From: Bacteroidetes bacterium HGW-Bacteroidetes-4
Lineage (GTDB): Bacteria > Bacteroidota > Bacteroidia > Bacteroidales > SZUA-534
DNA: 64,000 nucleotides
Direction: 5' to 3'
Assembly: GCA_002840905.1 (NCBI GenBank)
Contig: PHDD01000008.1
Span: 62,001-126,000, forward strand
Shown here: piece after piece, positions 1 to 10,217 of the stretch
Position numbering within the stretch: position 1 is the stretch's first letter
Layout: every line of letters begins with the position of its first letter
The notes under the pieces: model-generated
Told to the model about the DNA's origin: nothing
The model's database searches: none
The model's input: only the letters and a program-made list of their open reading frames with translations
Translations under genes and position numbers: made by a program

Positions 1-1
1 T

Positions 2-931
2 GAGAATTTATTTGACACCGAAGATGACTCCCTTAAAATGGACGAGGAGTTTTTGCCCGATGAAATAAGGAACTGGAGCAAATACCGCTATTATCAAAAG
101 CAAAATCAGCTTAGCAAGGTTATAACAGCAGTGGGTGGCTGGAGTCCTCCCGAATTGGTAGGCTTGTGCGAAATAGAAAATCGCAATGTGCTTAATTATT
201 TAACACGTCAATCGTCTTTGTACGTCTTTGGGTATCAAATAATTCATCAGGAATCGCCCGATGCAAGAGGTATTGATGTGGCCTTGTTATATCAACCCAA
301 AAGTTTTCGGCCTGTTTCCACTGAATTTTTAGCCATTGATTATCCCCTAAACAAGCGAAAAACCCGCGATATTCTCTATGCCCAAGGTATTTTACCCAAT
401 CACGACACTTTACATGTGTTTGTAAATCACTGGCCTTCGCGCTATGGTGGGCAACTGGAGAGTGAAGAAAATCGCATTTATGTTGCCGGACGGCTTAAAC
501 AAAAAACGGATTCTGTTCTACAAAATAATCCACAAGCGTTAATTGTAATTATGGGCGATTTTAACGACGAACCCAACAACACCAGTCTTTTAAAAACCTT
601 AAAAGCCTTACCTGCCTACGATTCTTTGCAAACCAAACAACTCATAAACCTGTCGTATGAACTACGGTACACTAAAAATCAGGGTTCGCACAAATACCAG
701 GGTCAATGGACTTTACTCGATCAGGTAATTGTATCCGGAGGGTTGCTAAGTAAAAGCAAAAAAACATATACAACTTCCGATAAACTCACCATTTTCAGAG
801 CTCCTTTTCTGTTGGAACCCGACGAAGCCTATTTGGGCGATAAGCCCTTCCGGACTTATGTGGGGCTTAAATACAATGGCGGTTTTTCCGATCACTTGCC
901 GGTTTTTATCGACTTGCTTACTAAAGAATAA
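2..931 (+). CDS. Endonuclease/exonuclease/phosphatase family protein, 5' end outside window
   Basis: Metal-dependent phosphoesterase of the DNase I-like fold. The first ATG in the window is at 38, but the frame stays open back to base 2 and reads ENLFDTEDDSLK before it. Family members carry that N-terminal metal-site motif (NxENLFD), so the true start lies left of the window and position 38 is not the start. Other family motifs follow in order: GLCEIENR (metal-binding Glu), VNHWPSR (catalytic His), MGDFNDEP (Asp/Asn pair) and a C-terminal SDHLPVF (Asp-His pair), so the active site looks complete. The substrate cannot be told from sequence. It converges on the CCA-adding-type gene with a 6-base gap. 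Confidence 0.88.
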   Translation, partial: ENLFDTEDDSLKMDEEFLPDEIRNWSKYRYYQKQNQLSKVITAVGGWSPPELVGLCEIENRNVLNYLTRQSSLYVFGYQIIHQESPDARGIDVALLYQPKSFRPVSTEFLAIDYPLNKRKTRDILYAQGILPNHDTLHVFVNHWPSRYGGQLESEENRIYVAGRLKQKTDSVLQNNPQALIVIMGDFNDEPNNTSLLKTLKALPAYDSLQTKQLINLSYELRYTKNQGSHKYQGQWTLLDQVIVSGGLLSKSKKTYTTSDKLTIFRAPFLLEPDEAYLGDKPFRTYVGLKYNGGFSDHLPVFIDLLTKE

Positions 932-937
932 CAGCTG

Positions 938-2347
938 TTATTTTTCGGGATGATGTCCTAAACGGGCTCCTTCGTTCAACATTAATTGGTAAGCCGCTTC
1001 GTATGAATTTTCAATTTTCCCATCCAAAATAGCATCTTTAATGGCCGTTTTTATGGTTCCAATATCTCTGCACGGTTTTAAACCAAAAACTTCCATAATT
1101 TCTTCACCCGAAATAGGTGGTTGCCAGTTTCGGATGCGATCTTTAGCTTCTACTTCTTTAAGTTTTTCTCTTACCAATTGGTAATTGTCGAGGTAGCGGG
1201 CCACTTTGTCCGGATTCTTCGACGTAATGTCAGCATCGCAAAGCAACATTAAATCATCAATATCGTCACCCGCATCAAAAAGCAGTCGTCGTATGGCACT
1301 ATCGGTAATCTCTTCCTGTGCCAAAACTACCGGTCGCATATGCAAGCCTACCATTTTTTGCACATACTTCATTTTCTCATTCAAAGGTAACTTCAGTTTT
1401 TTAAAAATGACAGGTATCATTTTTGTTCCAATAAACTCATGCCCATGAAAAGTCCAGCCCTGGCCTTCAACAAATTTCTTGGTTCGTGGCTTGGCAATAT
1501 CATGAAGCAAGGCCGACCAGCGCAACCAAAGATCGTCGGTGGACATACTAATATTGTCGAGTACCTGCAAGGTGTGGTAAAAATTTTCTTTATGTTTTTT
1601 TCCATTTATTTCTTCCACTCCCTTCAACGCATCTAATTCGGGTAAAATAAGCTCAAGCAATCCGGTTTTTTGGAGCAATTTGAACCCAATACTGGGTTTA
1701 GTACACAGCATTATCTTATTCAGTTCCACATGAATACGCTCATACGAAATTATTTCGATTCGATCTTTATTGCGTTTAATGGCTTCGAGCGATTCCTGTT
1801 CAATGGTAAAATTCAGTTGATTAGCAAATCGAATGGCTCGTAACATACGCAAGGGATCATCGGAATAAGTAGTGTCAGGATTCAGCGGAGTACGAATAAT
1901 TCCATCATTCAAATCCTGAATTCCATTAAAAGGATCGGTTAGCTTACCAAACGAATCGGGATGTAAACCCAATGCCATTGCATTGATGGTAAAATCGCGC
2001 CGGTTCTGGTCATCCTCAAGGGTGCCGTTTTCTACAATGGGTTTTCTCGAATTACGTTGATACGATTCTTTTCGGGCTCCCACAAACTCTACTTCCCACT
2101 CTTTGTATCGGAACATGGCTGTACCAAAATTCTTGAAGACTGAAACTTTTATTTTGGGGTTCAACTTATGTGCAACTTTTAAAGCCAAATCAATACCGCT
2201 GCCTAAAGTAACAATATCAATGTCGCTGGAGGGTCGTTTTAAAAGCACATCGCGTACAAAACCTCCTATTACAAAAGCTTCAATTCCTGATTCTCCGCAT
2301 ACTTCTGAGATGCTGCTAAATATTTTATGATTTAAATGATGATCCAT
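938..2347 (-). CDS. CCA tRNA nucleotidyltransferase / poly(A) polymerase family with HD domain
   Basis: Template-independent nucleotidyltransferase of the class II CCA-adding/PcnB family, expected to add or repair the 3'-CCA of tRNAs in the cytoplasm. The 469-aa protein has the head-domain signature [10 protein letters not shown] near residue 28, then SDIDIV with the two metal-binding Asp. The RNA- and ATP-binding part follows ([23 protein letters not shown]). A C-terminal HD domain starts at HTLQVLDN and includes ALLHDIAKP; such domains carry phosphohydrolase activity in relatives. The length suits the Bacteroidota form, which combines both domains. CCA-adding and poly(A)-adding members cannot be separated by sequence alone; CCA addition is more likely for a single copy. 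Confidence 0.9.
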   Translation of the reverse strand: MDHHLNHKIFSSISEVCGESGIEAFVIGGFVRDVLLKRPSSDIDIVTLGSGIDLALKVAHKLNPKIKVSVFKNFGTAMFRYKEWEVEFVGARKESYQRNSRKPIVENGTLEDDQNRRDFTINAMALGLHPDSFGKLTDPFNGIQDLNDGIIRTPLNPDTTYSDDPLRMLRAIRFANQLNFTIEQESLEAIKRNKDRIEIISYERIHVELNKIMLCTKPSIGFKLLQKTGLLELILPELDALKGVEEINGKKHKENFYHTLQVLDNISMSTDDLWLRWSALLHDIAKPRTKKFVEGQGWTFHGHEFIGTKMIPVIFKKLKLPLNEKMKYVQKMVGLHMRPVVLAQEEITDSAIRRLLFDAGDDIDDLMLLCDADITSKNPDKVARYLDNYQLVREKLKEVEAKDRIRNWQPPISGEEIMEVFGLKPCRDIGTIKTAIKDAILDGKIENSYEAAYQLMLNEGARLGHHPEK

Positions 2348-2556
2348 TAACAGTTGTTTCCATTATTATCGACTGCAAAATTAAACGTTTTTAATAGTTT
2401 GTTGTTATAATACCACATATATAACTAAAAAACAATTGGTATCCTTACTAATCAGGCACCCTGCAAAGAAAAATACCCAAAGAAAAAAACTGGCATGGTA
2501 ATTGAAACGTATCTATATATCTACATATTTAAAATAAATTTAAAAACAGAATAATC

Positions 2557-2913
2557 ATGATTGAGTACTTGACACAAGAAACTTTTAAAGAAAAAGTCTT
2601 CAACTTTGAGCAAAATAAAGAGTGGAAATTTGAAGGTGAATTACCCTGCATAATTGACTTCTACGCCGACTGGTGTGGACCATGCAAAATGGTAGCTCCT
2701 ATTTTAGAGGAATTGGCTGAAGAGTATAAAGGTAAAGTTGATGTTTACAAAGTAGATACTGAAGATCAACGCGAATTATCGGCCATGTTCGGAATTCAAA
2801 GCATTCCTTCGTTGTTGTTTGTTCCTAAAGACGGACAACCACAAATGGCCATGGGTGCATTGCCTAAAGATACTTTTAAGAAAGCATTTAAAGATGTATT
2901 TAATGTAGAATAA
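2557..2913 (+). CDS. trxA: Thioredoxin
   Basis: Cytoplasmic dithiol-disulfide reductant, 118 aa and complete. The active site is DWCGPCKM with Cys40 and Cys43. The usual cis-proline sits in IQSIPSLLF, followed by the G-rich C-terminal strand. No signal peptide is present, so it is a cytosolic thioredoxin rather than a periplasmic TlpA/ResA-type protein. It has its own 200-bp AT-rich leader region and is followed after 19 bases by a strong hairpin terminator, so it is probably a single-gene transcript. A short insertion after the first helix (NKEWKFEGE) is common in Bacteroidota thioredoxins. Confidence 0.96.
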   Translation: MIEYLTQETFKEKVFNFEQNKEWKFEGELPCIIDFYADWCGPCKMVAPILEELAEEYKGKVDVYKVDTEDQRELSAMFGIQSIPSLLFVPKDGQPQMAMGALPKDTFKKAFKDVFNVE

Positions 2914-2932
2914 TCATTTGATATACATAGGT

Positions 2933-2964
2933 AAAACCCCGACAACCTGCGTTGCCGGGGTTTT
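2933..2964 (+). terminator. Rho-independent terminator of trxA
   Basis: AAAACCCCG and CGGGGTTTT arms plus a CAAC/GTTG inner stem close a CTGC loop, with one A-C mismatch. The U-tract TTTTTT follows directly on the + strand. It lies 19 bases after the trxA stop. Confidence 0.9.
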
Positions 2965-3044
2965 TTATACTCAACTGACAGAATGACCCCCCAGGCTGAT
3001 TGGTACAGCATTTGCATTATAAGGCACTATTAAAAAAAAGTAAC

Positions 3045-4091
3045 GTGACAACAATTATAAATTGGTTAAGCCATCTAACATTATATCTTTTCATGAATCA
3101 ACTTGCCGCTCAAACTTCAATTCCAGATTCCGTATTCCTGGAACCATCAGTTTATAAAAACGGACAGTTTCAAAATCAGGAAGAAACTCCCATGATGACC
3201 GGCGAGGATTCTTACTTTAAAATAATACGTCAATTTTTTAAAAAGATTCCTAATGGGGTGCCCGAAAAAGCTATTCAAACCTATCCTTTTAAAAAAGGAC
3301 AACTAAACAATTCGGGCCAGCCCATTGAATACGTATGGTTTGGCCATTCAACCCTGCTTATTAACTTTAAGGGAACAAAAATTCTGATCGACCCGGTATT
3401 TAGTATAAATGCTTCACCGGTTCCATTCAGCAACCGAAGCTTTTCCTACACTGAAAATTATTCGGTTGAGCAACTTCCAACTATCGATTGGGTTTTAATA
3501 TCGCACGACCATTACGATCATCTGGATAAAAAAACCATTAAAAAAATTAAAGATAAAGTCGGACATTTTTTCGTTCCCTTAAAAGTAAAACGTCGTCTGA
3601 TAAAATGGGGTGTTCCCGAAGATAAAATTACCGAAGCCGATTGGTGGGATAGCTATACTCATGCTTCGGGTATTACAATTACAGCTGCTCCGGCACGTCA
3701 TTTTTCAGGCAGGAGCCTAAGCGACCGCAACAATACGCTATGGTGTTCATGGGCTATAAAAGACCACCAAAACGCTGTTTTCTTCAGTGGTGATTCAGGT
3801 TATGGCAGGCATTTTAAAGTTATTGGTAACGAATTAGGACCCTTCGATTTAACTTTTATTGAATGCGGCCAATACAACCAAAACTGGCGTTTTATTCATA
3901 ACATGCCCGAAGAAAGTGTTCAGGCACATATTGATTTGGGTGGAAAAAAAATGGTTCCCATACACTGGGCTAAATTTAAACTGAGCCTGCACTCATGGAC
4001 CGAACCCATTGAAAGGGCAAAAGTAGCCGCTGAAAAACAAGAGGTAGATTTAACCGTTCCCGAATTTGGAAAAATAAACACGGTGAATTAA
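3045..4091 (+). CDS. MBL-fold metallo-hydrolase (UlaG/NAPE-PLD-like), exported
   Basis: Metallo-beta-lactamase-fold hydrolase of the UlaG / N-acylphosphatidylethanolamine phospholipase D group. Visible metal-site motifs are WFGHSTLL, the HxHxDH signature SHDHYDHLD, a later APARHFSGR, FFSGDSGYG and a C-terminal VPIHWAKF. I place the start at the GTG at 3045, which gives a signal-peptide-like N-terminus (short polar segment, hydrophobic LTLYLFM stretch, Ala-rich cleavage region before QTS). A TTG at 3000 and an ATG at 3093 are in the same frame. It is followed after 26 bases by a metallophosphoesterase gene and the two probably form an operon. The substrate is unknown; lipid or cyclic-ester phosphodiester cleavage is plausible. 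Confidence 0.83.
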   Translation: MTTIINWLSHLTLYLFMNQLAAQTSIPDSVFLEPSVYKNGQFQNQEETPMMTGEDSYFKIIRQFFKKIPNGVPEKAIQTYPFKKGQLNNSGQPIEYVWFGHSTLLINFKGTKILIDPVFSINASPVPFSNRSFSYTENYSVEQLPTIDWVLISHDHYDHLDKKTIKKIKDKVGHFFVPLKVKRRLIKWGVPEDKITEADWWDSYTHASGITITAAPARHFSGRSLSDRNNTLWCSWAIKDHQNAVFFSGDSGYGRHFKVIGNELGPFDLTFIECGQYNQNWRFIHNMPEESVQAHIDLGGKKMVPIHWAKFKLSLHSWTEPIERAKVAAEKQEVDLTVPEFGKINTVN

Positions 4092-4117
4092 TTCAAACAA
4101 AATTCAAAATAAAAAAC

Positions 4118-5347
4118 ATGCGCATGATGGCACTTATCATATTTATTGCCTTACTTCTTGTAAGTGATTTCTATTCCTGGTTTGGTTTACACACCAGCCT
4201 CCAATTAAGCAATCTAACACTTTTCCATATAAGCTACGCTGCAACATCATTAATAAGCTGGCTGGGTATGGGCTTAATAATAGTAGCTTTTTCGAAAACC
4301 CACATGACACAGCCTGTATGGCTAAACCTGATTTTTGGTTTGGCTTTTTCGCTTATTGTTGCCAAACTAATCATGGGTTCATTTTTCCTTATCGAAGATG
4401 TATTGCGCGGCTTTGTATGGCTTTTCCAGACGGTAGCCAATTTCCGCACCGCTGAACTCACTTCGCGTTCGTTTTTCTGGGGAATAAGTGCCTTGTCATT
4501 AGGAGGATTCCTTGCCCTATTCCTGAATTACGGAGTAATTTACGGGAAGTACCATTACAAAGTGCATAAACAAACACTCTATTTCAACGATTTACCTGAT
4601 GCTTTTCATGGATTTAAAATTGTGCAACTCTCCGATTTGCATCTGGGAACTTTTGATAATGCAAAAAAAGTAGCCCGGGGGCTTAAAAAAGCTCAGGAAC
4701 AAGAACCCGATTTACTGGTTTTTACCGGCGATATGGTTAATAATTATGCCTACGAAGCTTTGCCATATATTAACGATATTAAAAAATTAAAAGCACCTTT
4801 CGGAAAATATACCATTATGGGAAACCACGATTACGGTTCCTATGCCCGATGGAAAGACGAGCAGGAAAACACAGAAAACCTGAAACAATTGCATCAGATT
4901 GAAAAAGAAATGGGCTTAACCTGGCTTAACAATCAACATGTGGCCCTGACTAAAGATTCCGATACCATTTACTTGATTGGAGTCGAGAACTGGGGACTTC
5001 CGCCTTTTCCTCAATATGGACAACTCGATTCAGCTGTTCAGGGAATTCCGGATGGAAGTTTCTCTGTACTTTTATCGCACGACCCGACCCATTGGCGCCA
5101 ACAGGTAATTGAATTTGGGAAACACATTCACTTAACTCTCAGTGGGCACACTCATGGAATGCAATTTGGTTTTGAACTGGGAAAACTTCGCTGGAGTCCG
5201 GTAAAATACAAGTATGCAGAATGGGCCGGTTTGTACGAAACTGCCGGAAAATACCTTAACGTAAACCGGGGATTTGGACATATTGGTTATCCGGGAAGGG
5301 CTGGTATCCGACCTGAAATTACCGTAATTGAACTTCAGAAACGTTAA
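4118..5347 (+). CDS. Membrane-anchored calcineurin-like metallophosphoesterase (YkuE/YaeI-like)
   Basis: 409 aa. About four hydrophobic segments in the first 150 residues anchor the protein. The rest is a metallophosphoesterase domain with the standard motifs QLSDLHLG, FTGDMVN, MGNHDYG, LLSHDP and LSGHTHGMQFG, supplying the dinuclear metal ligands. Relatives such as E. coli YaeI and B. subtilis YkuE are envelope-facing, and the topology here would put the catalytic domain at the membrane surface. It follows the MBL-fold gene closely, so the pair may act on the same envelope-derived phosphoesters. That link is inference. It converges on the NadD-like gene with a 10-base gap. Confidence 0.88.
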   Translation: MRMMALIIFIALLLVSDFYSWFGLHTSLQLSNLTLFHISYAATSLISWLGMGLIIVAFSKTHMTQPVWLNLIFGLAFSLIVAKLIMGSFFLIEDVLRGFVWLFQTVANFRTAELTSRSFFWGISALSLGGFLALFLNYGVIYGKYHYKVHKQTLYFNDLPDAFHGFKIVQLSDLHLGTFDNAKKVARGLKKAQEQEPDLLVFTGDMVNNYAYEALPYINDIKKLKAPFGKYTIMGNHDYGSYARWKDEQENTENLKQLHQIEKEMGLTWLNNQHVALTKDSDTIYLIGVENWGLPPFPQYGQLDSAVQGIPDGSFSVLLSHDPTHWRQQVIEFGKHIHLTLSGHTHGMQFGFELGKLRWSPVKYKYAEWAGLYETAGKYLNVNRGFGHIGYPGRAGIRPEITVIELQKR

Positions 5348-5357
5348 CTCAAAACTG

Positions 5358-5984
5358 CTAATTAAAGGGATTACTGGTTTTATCGTGCTTATAATGATGC
5401 TGAATTAAATATTTATCCAATATGGGCGGAAGGTAGGCTCCCTGTATTTGAATATTATTTTGGACGATTTCCGGAGTACACGTGGGCAAATTATCCATTA
5501 ATACCAGTTTCTTATTATTTGCTTTATGGTTTTTTATTAACGGCTTACCCTTTTTCCAACAGGTAAACACAAAGATAATTTCTTTGGTATCAAAAAAACC
5601 ACTGCATGATTCAAATGACTGACAAGGCAAAAGCATGTATATCTTTTTTCCTCGTCGTTTTAATACATGAAGCATATCATCGAAGGTAACCTGGTTTTGT
5701 GCCCTTTGACATAGTTCATGCGATAAAACATAAATCTCACTATTTATTTTATCAGATTCCCGGACAAGATCCATCATTGCAAGTCGATGGCGCATCATCT
5801 TAAAATCCATCTCACTATTATCCAAAACAGAGCATATAATTAAATGCTGAACAGGCAATTGTAGCATTGCCTGTTGAATAAATTCAATTTGCGCAAAATG
5901 TGGCGGACTAAATAAGCCATAAAAAAACGCCATATTTTTTCCCTTCAAAGCCAAAAGTTCGTCTATGTCACTAATTAACCTCAT
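5358..5984 (-). CDS. Degenerate NadD-like nucleotidyltransferase-fold protein
   Basis: 208 aa. The pattern recalls nicotinate-nucleotide adenylyltransferase (NadD): an N-terminal FYGLFSPPHFAQIEF strand-loop-helix at about residues 21-35, a middle RHRLAMMDL segment, and a C-terminal GAYLPPILDKYLIQHH tail like the end of NadD. The catalytic HxGH motif reads HFAQ (His29, Gln32), so both the glycine and the second histidine are lost. The C-terminal ISxTxIR motif is reduced to CTPEIVQ. Adenylyl transfer therefore looks unlikely and this may be a diverged, non-catalytic paralogue. Sequence resemblance is weak overall and the family call is tentative. It ends in KTSNPFN and lies 29 bases downstream of the oxidoreductase gene on the same strand. 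Confidence 0.5.
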   Translation of the reverse strand: MRLISDIDELLALKGKNMAFFYGLFSPPHFAQIEFIQQAMLQLPVQHLIICSVLDNSEMDFKMMRHRLAMMDLVRESDKINSEIYVLSHELCQRAQNQVTFDDMLHVLKRRGKKIYMLLPCQSFESCSGFFDTKEIIFVFTCWKKGKPLIKNHKANNKKLVLMDNLPTCTPEIVQNNIQIQGAYLPPILDKYLIQHHYKHDKTSNPFN

Positions 5985-6013
5985 GCGTTTCGTTTTAATG
6001 CCGTATAAAAAAT

Positions 6014-7003
6014 CTATTCAAAGGGATAAATCAATGCAATTTGTTTACGAATGGTATCCATCAAACGCATCATTTTTAAACTGCGCTCCAGGGGCATGAT
6101 GTCATTCTCAGTACTACCCGCCAATAAATCATTGCTTACAGCTTCTGTCTCAAAGTTATAACCCATAGTAACGGTACTATCTGAAAAAACCTCAGGCTCC
6201 AAACCATTCAATTTTAAAATGGCTTGTTTACTCATCCAAAACTGGGGGATTTGAATGTAACCTTTGGTTCCATAAATAAATGCATCGTTAACCAATTGCG
6301 ACCTGATGTGACTTGCCATTTGGCCTTTAACACCATTTTTATAGTGCATTTGAACAACCACACTTTCATCTACGCCTGTTTCGGTAAATGATGCCCGTGC
6401 ATCGAGCGACTCAAGTTCTGATTGGGCAAACATTTCAATTATGGTAAGCGGATAAATACCGATATCGAGTAGTGCACCACCGGCTAAATCGGGATTAAGC
6501 AAACGTCCTTTTGAATCTTGATTTCCCACTTGTCCAAAATTAGCCTGTATCAATTGCACTTCACCAATTTTTCCTTCAGCAATCCATTGTTGCGCTTTTA
6601 AAATAGCGGGTAAAAAAGGAGTCCACATGGCTTCCATAAAAAACAACTTGCGTTTACGTGCTTCAGCCATTAACTGCTTCAGTTGAAAAGCATTCACTGT
6701 TACCGGTTTCTCGCACAATACGTTTTTGTTGTGTTGTAAACAACGCATGGCCTGTTCAAAATGGAAGTTATGTGGGGTTGCAATATAGATTACATCAACG
6801 GCGGCATCATTCAATAAATCGGTATAGCTACCGTATGCTTTTGGAATGCCGTATTGAACTGCAAAATATTGGGCCGTTTCAAGGTTTCGGGAACCTACTG
6901 CATAAAGCTCACCCTGTGTTACCAGAGTAAAATCGGTTGCAAATTTTCCGGCAATGGAACCAGCTCCCATAATTCCCCATTTAATTTTCTTTCCCATGCA
7001 CAT
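6014..7003 (-). CDS. Gfo/Idh/MocA family oxidoreductase
   Basis: NAD(P)-dependent oxidoreductase, 329 aa. The Rossmann motif GIMGAGSIAGKFA is at the N-terminus and the family motif CEKPVTVN follows near residue 97, with the conserved Lys of the EKP motif. The C-terminal half is the substrate-binding domain with LLDIGIYPLTI. It looks like the dimeric dihydrodiol dehydrogenase/trans-1,2-dihydrobenzene-diol subgroup, but substrates (sugars, inositols, diols) cannot be told. Two in-frame ATGs (7003 and 6997) are possible starts. The pyrophosphatase terminator lies just upstream, so this gene needs its own promoter or read-through. Confidence 0.87.
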   Translation of the reverse strand: MCMGKKIKWGIMGAGSIAGKFATDFTLVTQGELYAVGSRNLETAQYFAVQYGIPKAYGSYTDLLNDAAVDVIYIATPHNFHFEQAMRCLQHNKNVLCEKPVTVNAFQLKQLMAEARKRKLFFMEAMWTPFLPAILKAQQWIAEGKIGEVQLIQANFGQVGNQDSKGRLLNPDLAGGALLDIGIYPLTIIEMFAQSELESLDARASFTETGVDESVVVQMHYKNGVKGQMASHIRSQLVNDAFIYGTKGYIQIPQFWMSKQAILKLNGLEPEVFSDSTVTMGYNFETEAVSNDLLAGSTENDIMPLERSLKMMRLMDTIRKQIALIYPFE

Positions 7004-7015
7004 TTGTTCTTGTGT

Positions 7016-7047
7016 AAAAGCCTTATCGTTTTACCGATAAGGCTTTT
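7016..7047 (-). terminator. Hairpin terminator downstream of hppA
   Basis: A perfect 13-bp stem (AAAAGCCTTATCG with CGATAAGGCTTTT) and a 6-base loop. On the minus strand it follows the pyrophosphatase gene and ends in a U-tract. Its A-flank makes it potentially bidirectional. Confidence 0.85.
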
Positions 7048-7132
7048 TTACTGTATGTTTCACTCCTGTTCATACGCATAATTAGAGTTGGGGTTACTTA
7101 GTACCCATATTCATAAAACCAAATGCAGTTGG

Positions 7133-9400
7133 TTACAATAGGCTAAAAGCTACTGTAACGCCTGACATAACAACCGATACCATGGTCATAAGTTTTATCA
7201 GAATATTTAACGAGGGACCTGAAGTATCTTTAAAAGGATCACCCACCGTATCACCAACAACACCAGCTTTATGCGCATCGCTACCTTTACCGCCATAATT
7301 ACCTTTTTCGATGTACTTTTTGGCATTATCCCAGGCACCACCCGAGTTATTCAACATTACGGCCAATGCAAATCCGGTAACCAGTGCGCCCATAAGCAAA
7401 CCTACCACGCCACTTACTCCAAAAATAAGTCCTACGACAACAGGAACTGCAATGGCCAGAATGGATGGAACCAGCATTTCGCGCTGGGCTCCTTTGGTTG
7501 AAATTTCAACACATTTGGCATATTCGGGAATAGAAGTGCCCTCTAAAATTCCGGGTATTTCACGAAACTGACGACGAACCTCATCCACCATGGCACCCGC
7601 AGCACGTCCAACTGCTTTCATGGTCATGGCACAAAACACGAAGGCCATCATGGAACCCAGGAACAAGCCGGCAATGAGCAAGGGGTTAAATAAGTTAAGG
7701 TGATAAAAGTTAATAAAATCATCGATAGTGGCAGTTGAAAGTGATGTTGCTCCGGTAACCTCCAGGAATTTTGCTCCCAATTCAGGAACCTTACCCAGCC
7801 ATAAACGGACTTCTTCCATATAAGCCACCAAAAGAGCCATCGCAGTTAACGCTGCCGAACCAATTGCAAACCCCTTTCCTGTAGCTGCTGTAGTATTTCC
7901 AAGCATATCGAGTGCATCGGTACGTTCACGAACTTCTTTGGGCAACTCTGCCATTTCTGCATTTCCACCGGCATTATCGGCAATGGGACCAAAAGCATCG
8001 GTAGCCAGTGTGATTCCCAATGTGGAAAGCATTCCCACTGCAGCAAAACCAATTCCATAGACTCCCAGGCTAAAATCGGTAAAACCTCCGGCAAAGCCAT
8101 AAGCTGCTATTATACCCATAACTATGGTTACCACCGGAATCCAGGTGGAATACATTCCCACGGCCATTCCTTCGATAATGGTAGTAGCCGGACCCTGCAA
8201 TGCCTGATGAGCAATTCCCCGGGTGGGTTTGTATCCGTCAGATGTATAGTATTCGGTTCCCTGTCCTATAACAATTCCGGCAATTAAACCGGCAACTACA
8301 GAACCAAAAATACCCCAGCCAAACCAGCCAAAGTATGCCATTACTGCAATGGCTATCAGAATCAAAACCGAGCTGCCGGCTGTTCCTATCAATAAGGAAT
8401 TTAACAAACTTTTTGCCGTAGCTGTTTCTTTGGTACGAACCATAAATATGCCCACAATAGAAAACACAATACCTATGGCGGCCACTATCATGGGTGCCAG
8501 AATGGCTTTCTCGTCGAATACGCCATGATTTAAGGAGATGGCAGCTCCCAAAGCTGCAGTTGCCAGAATGGAACCGCAATACGATTCATAAAGGTCGGCT
8601 CCCATACCGGCTACATCGCCTACGTTATCACCCACATTATCGGCAATGGTTGCGGGGTTGCGGGGATCGTCTTCAGGAATACCGGCTTCTACTTTACCTA
8701 CCAAATCGGCACCCACATCGGCGGCTTTGGTATAAATACCGCCCCCAACCCTTGCAAACAAGGCCTGGGTCGATGCACCCATTCCAAAGGTTAACATGGT
8801 GGTGGTTATATGAACCATCTTTGCATGCAACCATTCGGCATTGCCCACAAAGGCATCGGACCAACCTACTTCAGCCCCGCTTAATCCCAGTCCCTGGGCT
8901 ATTTTTAGTCCCAGGCCAAAGATATTGCTGTCGTAGATGTAATTCAGCACCCAATACCAGATGGCAATGTCGAGCAAACCAAAACCAACCACTACCAGTC
9001 CCATTACAGCACCGGAACGGAAGGCCACCTGCAGCCCTTTGTTTAGCGACTGTGAAGCGCCGTGAGCCGTCCGGGCTGAGGCAAAAGTGGCCGTTTTCAT
9101 ACCCAGGAAACCGGACAGCCCGGAAAAGAACCCTCCAGTTAAAAAGGCAATGGGCACAAACGGGTTTTGAACCCCCATAAAAGCCAGAATTACAAACAAA
9201 ACAAACAATACAGCAAAGACCAGGGTCACCACTGAATACTGACGTTTTAAATACGCCATGGCTCCCTCGCGCACATACTGTGCAATTTCAATCATACGAG
9301 GCGTTCCTTCGGAATTTTTCATCATGTTTTTAAAGAAATAGAAGGCAAAGCCCAGAGCCAAAAGAGAACAGATTGGTATTAACCAAAAAATTGAATTCAT
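7133..9400 (-). CDS. hppA: K+-dependent membrane-bound ion-translocating pyrophosphatase
   Basis: Integral membrane pump that couples PPi hydrolysis to Na+ and/or H+ export. About 755 aa with roughly 16 hydrophobic segments. The catalytic signatures are present: [53 protein letters not shown] and the C-terminal [12 protein letters not shown] with [13 protein letters not shown]. The diagnostic site reads [11 protein letters not shown] with Ala rather than Lys, which marks the K+-dependent class. Bacteroidota enzymes of this class include Na+ and dual Na+/H+ pumps; the ion is not decided here. I take the ATG at 9400 rather than the TTG at 9409. A terminator follows at 7016-7047. Confidence 0.96.
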   Translation of the reverse strand: MNSIFWLIPICSLLALGFAFYFFKNMMKNSEGTPRMIEIAQYVREGAMAYLKRQYSVVTLVFAVLFVLFVILAFMGVQNPFVPIAFLTGGFFSGLSGFLGMKTATFASARTAHGASQSLNKGLQVAFRSGAVMGLVVVGFGLLDIAIWYWVLNYIYDSNIFGLGLKIAQGLGLSGAEVGWSDAFVGNAEWLHAKMVHITTTMLTFGMGASTQALFARVGGGIYTKAADVGADLVGKVEAGIPEDDPRNPATIADNVGDNVGDVAGMGADLYESYCGSILATAALGAAISLNHGVFDEKAILAPMIVAAIGIVFSIVGIFMVRTKETATAKSLLNSLLIGTAGSSVLILIAIAVMAYFGWFGWGIFGSVVAGLIAGIVIGQGTEYYTSDGYKPTRGIAHQALQGPATTIIEGMAVGMYSTWIPVVTIVMGIIAAYGFAGGFTDFSLGVYGIGFAAVGMLSTLGITLATDAFGPIADNAGGNAEMAELPKEVRERTDALDMLGNTTAATGKGFAIGSAALTAMALLVAYMEEVRLWLGKVPELGAKFLEVTGATSLSTATIDDFINFYHLNLFNPLLIAGLFLGSMMAFVFCAMTMKAVGRAAGAMVDEVRRQFREIPGILEGTSIPEYAKCVEISTKGAQREMLVPSILAIAVPVVVGLIFGVSGVVGLLMGALVTGFALAVMLNNSGGAWDNAKKYIEKGNYGGKGSDAHKAGVVGDTVGDPFKDTSGPSLNILIKLMTMVSVVMSGVTVAFSLL

Positions 9401-9440
9401 ATCGTACAAACTTTAATTAACTATTAACTTTTTATGTTAT

Positions 9441-10217
9441 TTAATGGAAACCCATGGTATTAGCTGAACGCCACCAGGGATAATGCTTCTCTTCCAATTC
9501 ACTTATCGACGGAAAAGGATAATACAGTAACTCATCCTTGTCGCCCACAAAGAATCCGTTTTTGATGGTCCTGTAAAACAGGTCGCGATTAAAAAACCTA
9601 ATGATTGTTTTTTTATCTTTTCCCTCCTCGTTCTTTAGTATCAACAAGCAATCGCGCAAGTGCGGAATGTTTTGATAAGGCAAGTTGGCTGCTTTGCCGT
9701 GTTCGGGATCGGTAGCCAGATCGTCCATCTGGAGTTCTACAAATGCCAGGCGGGGAACCGAAACTTTTTCCTTTCCCCCGGTAATGGATTGTACAAACTC
9801 TAACGGTGCCAGGGTACTGGCAATGCGCGGGGTAACCGGACAAAGTTCCTGATACAGGTGAAGTTCTTTTTTCTCTGAAGGAACATAATTTCCCTGGCTG
9901 AGACCAAGAACCCTTCCGTCGTCGGTAACCAGATACAACTTTTGCAGTGCTTTGAGCGGAATGCTTTCGAGCACCCGGTAAATCGAAAGATAAACCGAAC
10001 TTTTTGGACGCCCTCCCTCCTGCGGAACACAACGCCGCTCAATGTATTCGAGCGGAAGCTGATCCTTGACTACTTCCTGATTTACTTCAAAAAACAGGGC
10101 TTGCCCACGAGTACGCTTTTTGGTACCCGTTGCCACATAAATACCAAAATCTTCGGGCGGAAGCATCGATGAAATCAATGCCTCGGGACTTAACGATAAA
10201 TAAAGATATCTTTTCAT
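9441..10217 (-). CDS. Conserved hypothetical protein, 258 aa
   Basis: I do not recognise a named family. The protein is soluble, with no signal peptide or membrane segment, and begins MKRYLYLSLSPEALI. Notable parts are an N-terminal GIYVATGTKKRTRGQALF segment rich in basic residues, LVTDDGRVLGL in the middle and an aromatic C-terminus (HYPWWRSANTMGFH). It lies 40 bases upstream of the pyrophosphatase gene on the same strand, so co-transcription with hppA is likely. Composition and codon use match the neighbours, which supports a real, resident gene. A role linked to phosphate or PPi metabolism would be guesswork based only on position. Confidence 0.75.
   Translation of the reverse strand: MKRYLYLSLSPEALISSMLPPEDFGIYVATGTKKRTRGQALFFEVNQEVVKDQLPLEYIERRCVPQEGGRPKSSVYLSIYRVLESIPLKALQKLYLVTDDGRVLGLSQGNYVPSEKKELHLYQELCPVTPRIASTLAPLEFVQSITGGKEKVSVPRLAFVELQMDDLATDPEHGKAANLPYQNIPHLRDCLLILKNEEGKDKKTIIRFFNRDLFYRTIKNGFFVGDKDELLYYPFPSISELEEKHYPWWRSANTMGFH

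Noticed and set aside
8494-9180. 228-aa + strand ORF opposite the pyrophosphatase gene
   Set aside because: Shadow frame: rich in Arg/Pro/Leu/His with no domain, and fully covered by the clear hppA coding sequence.
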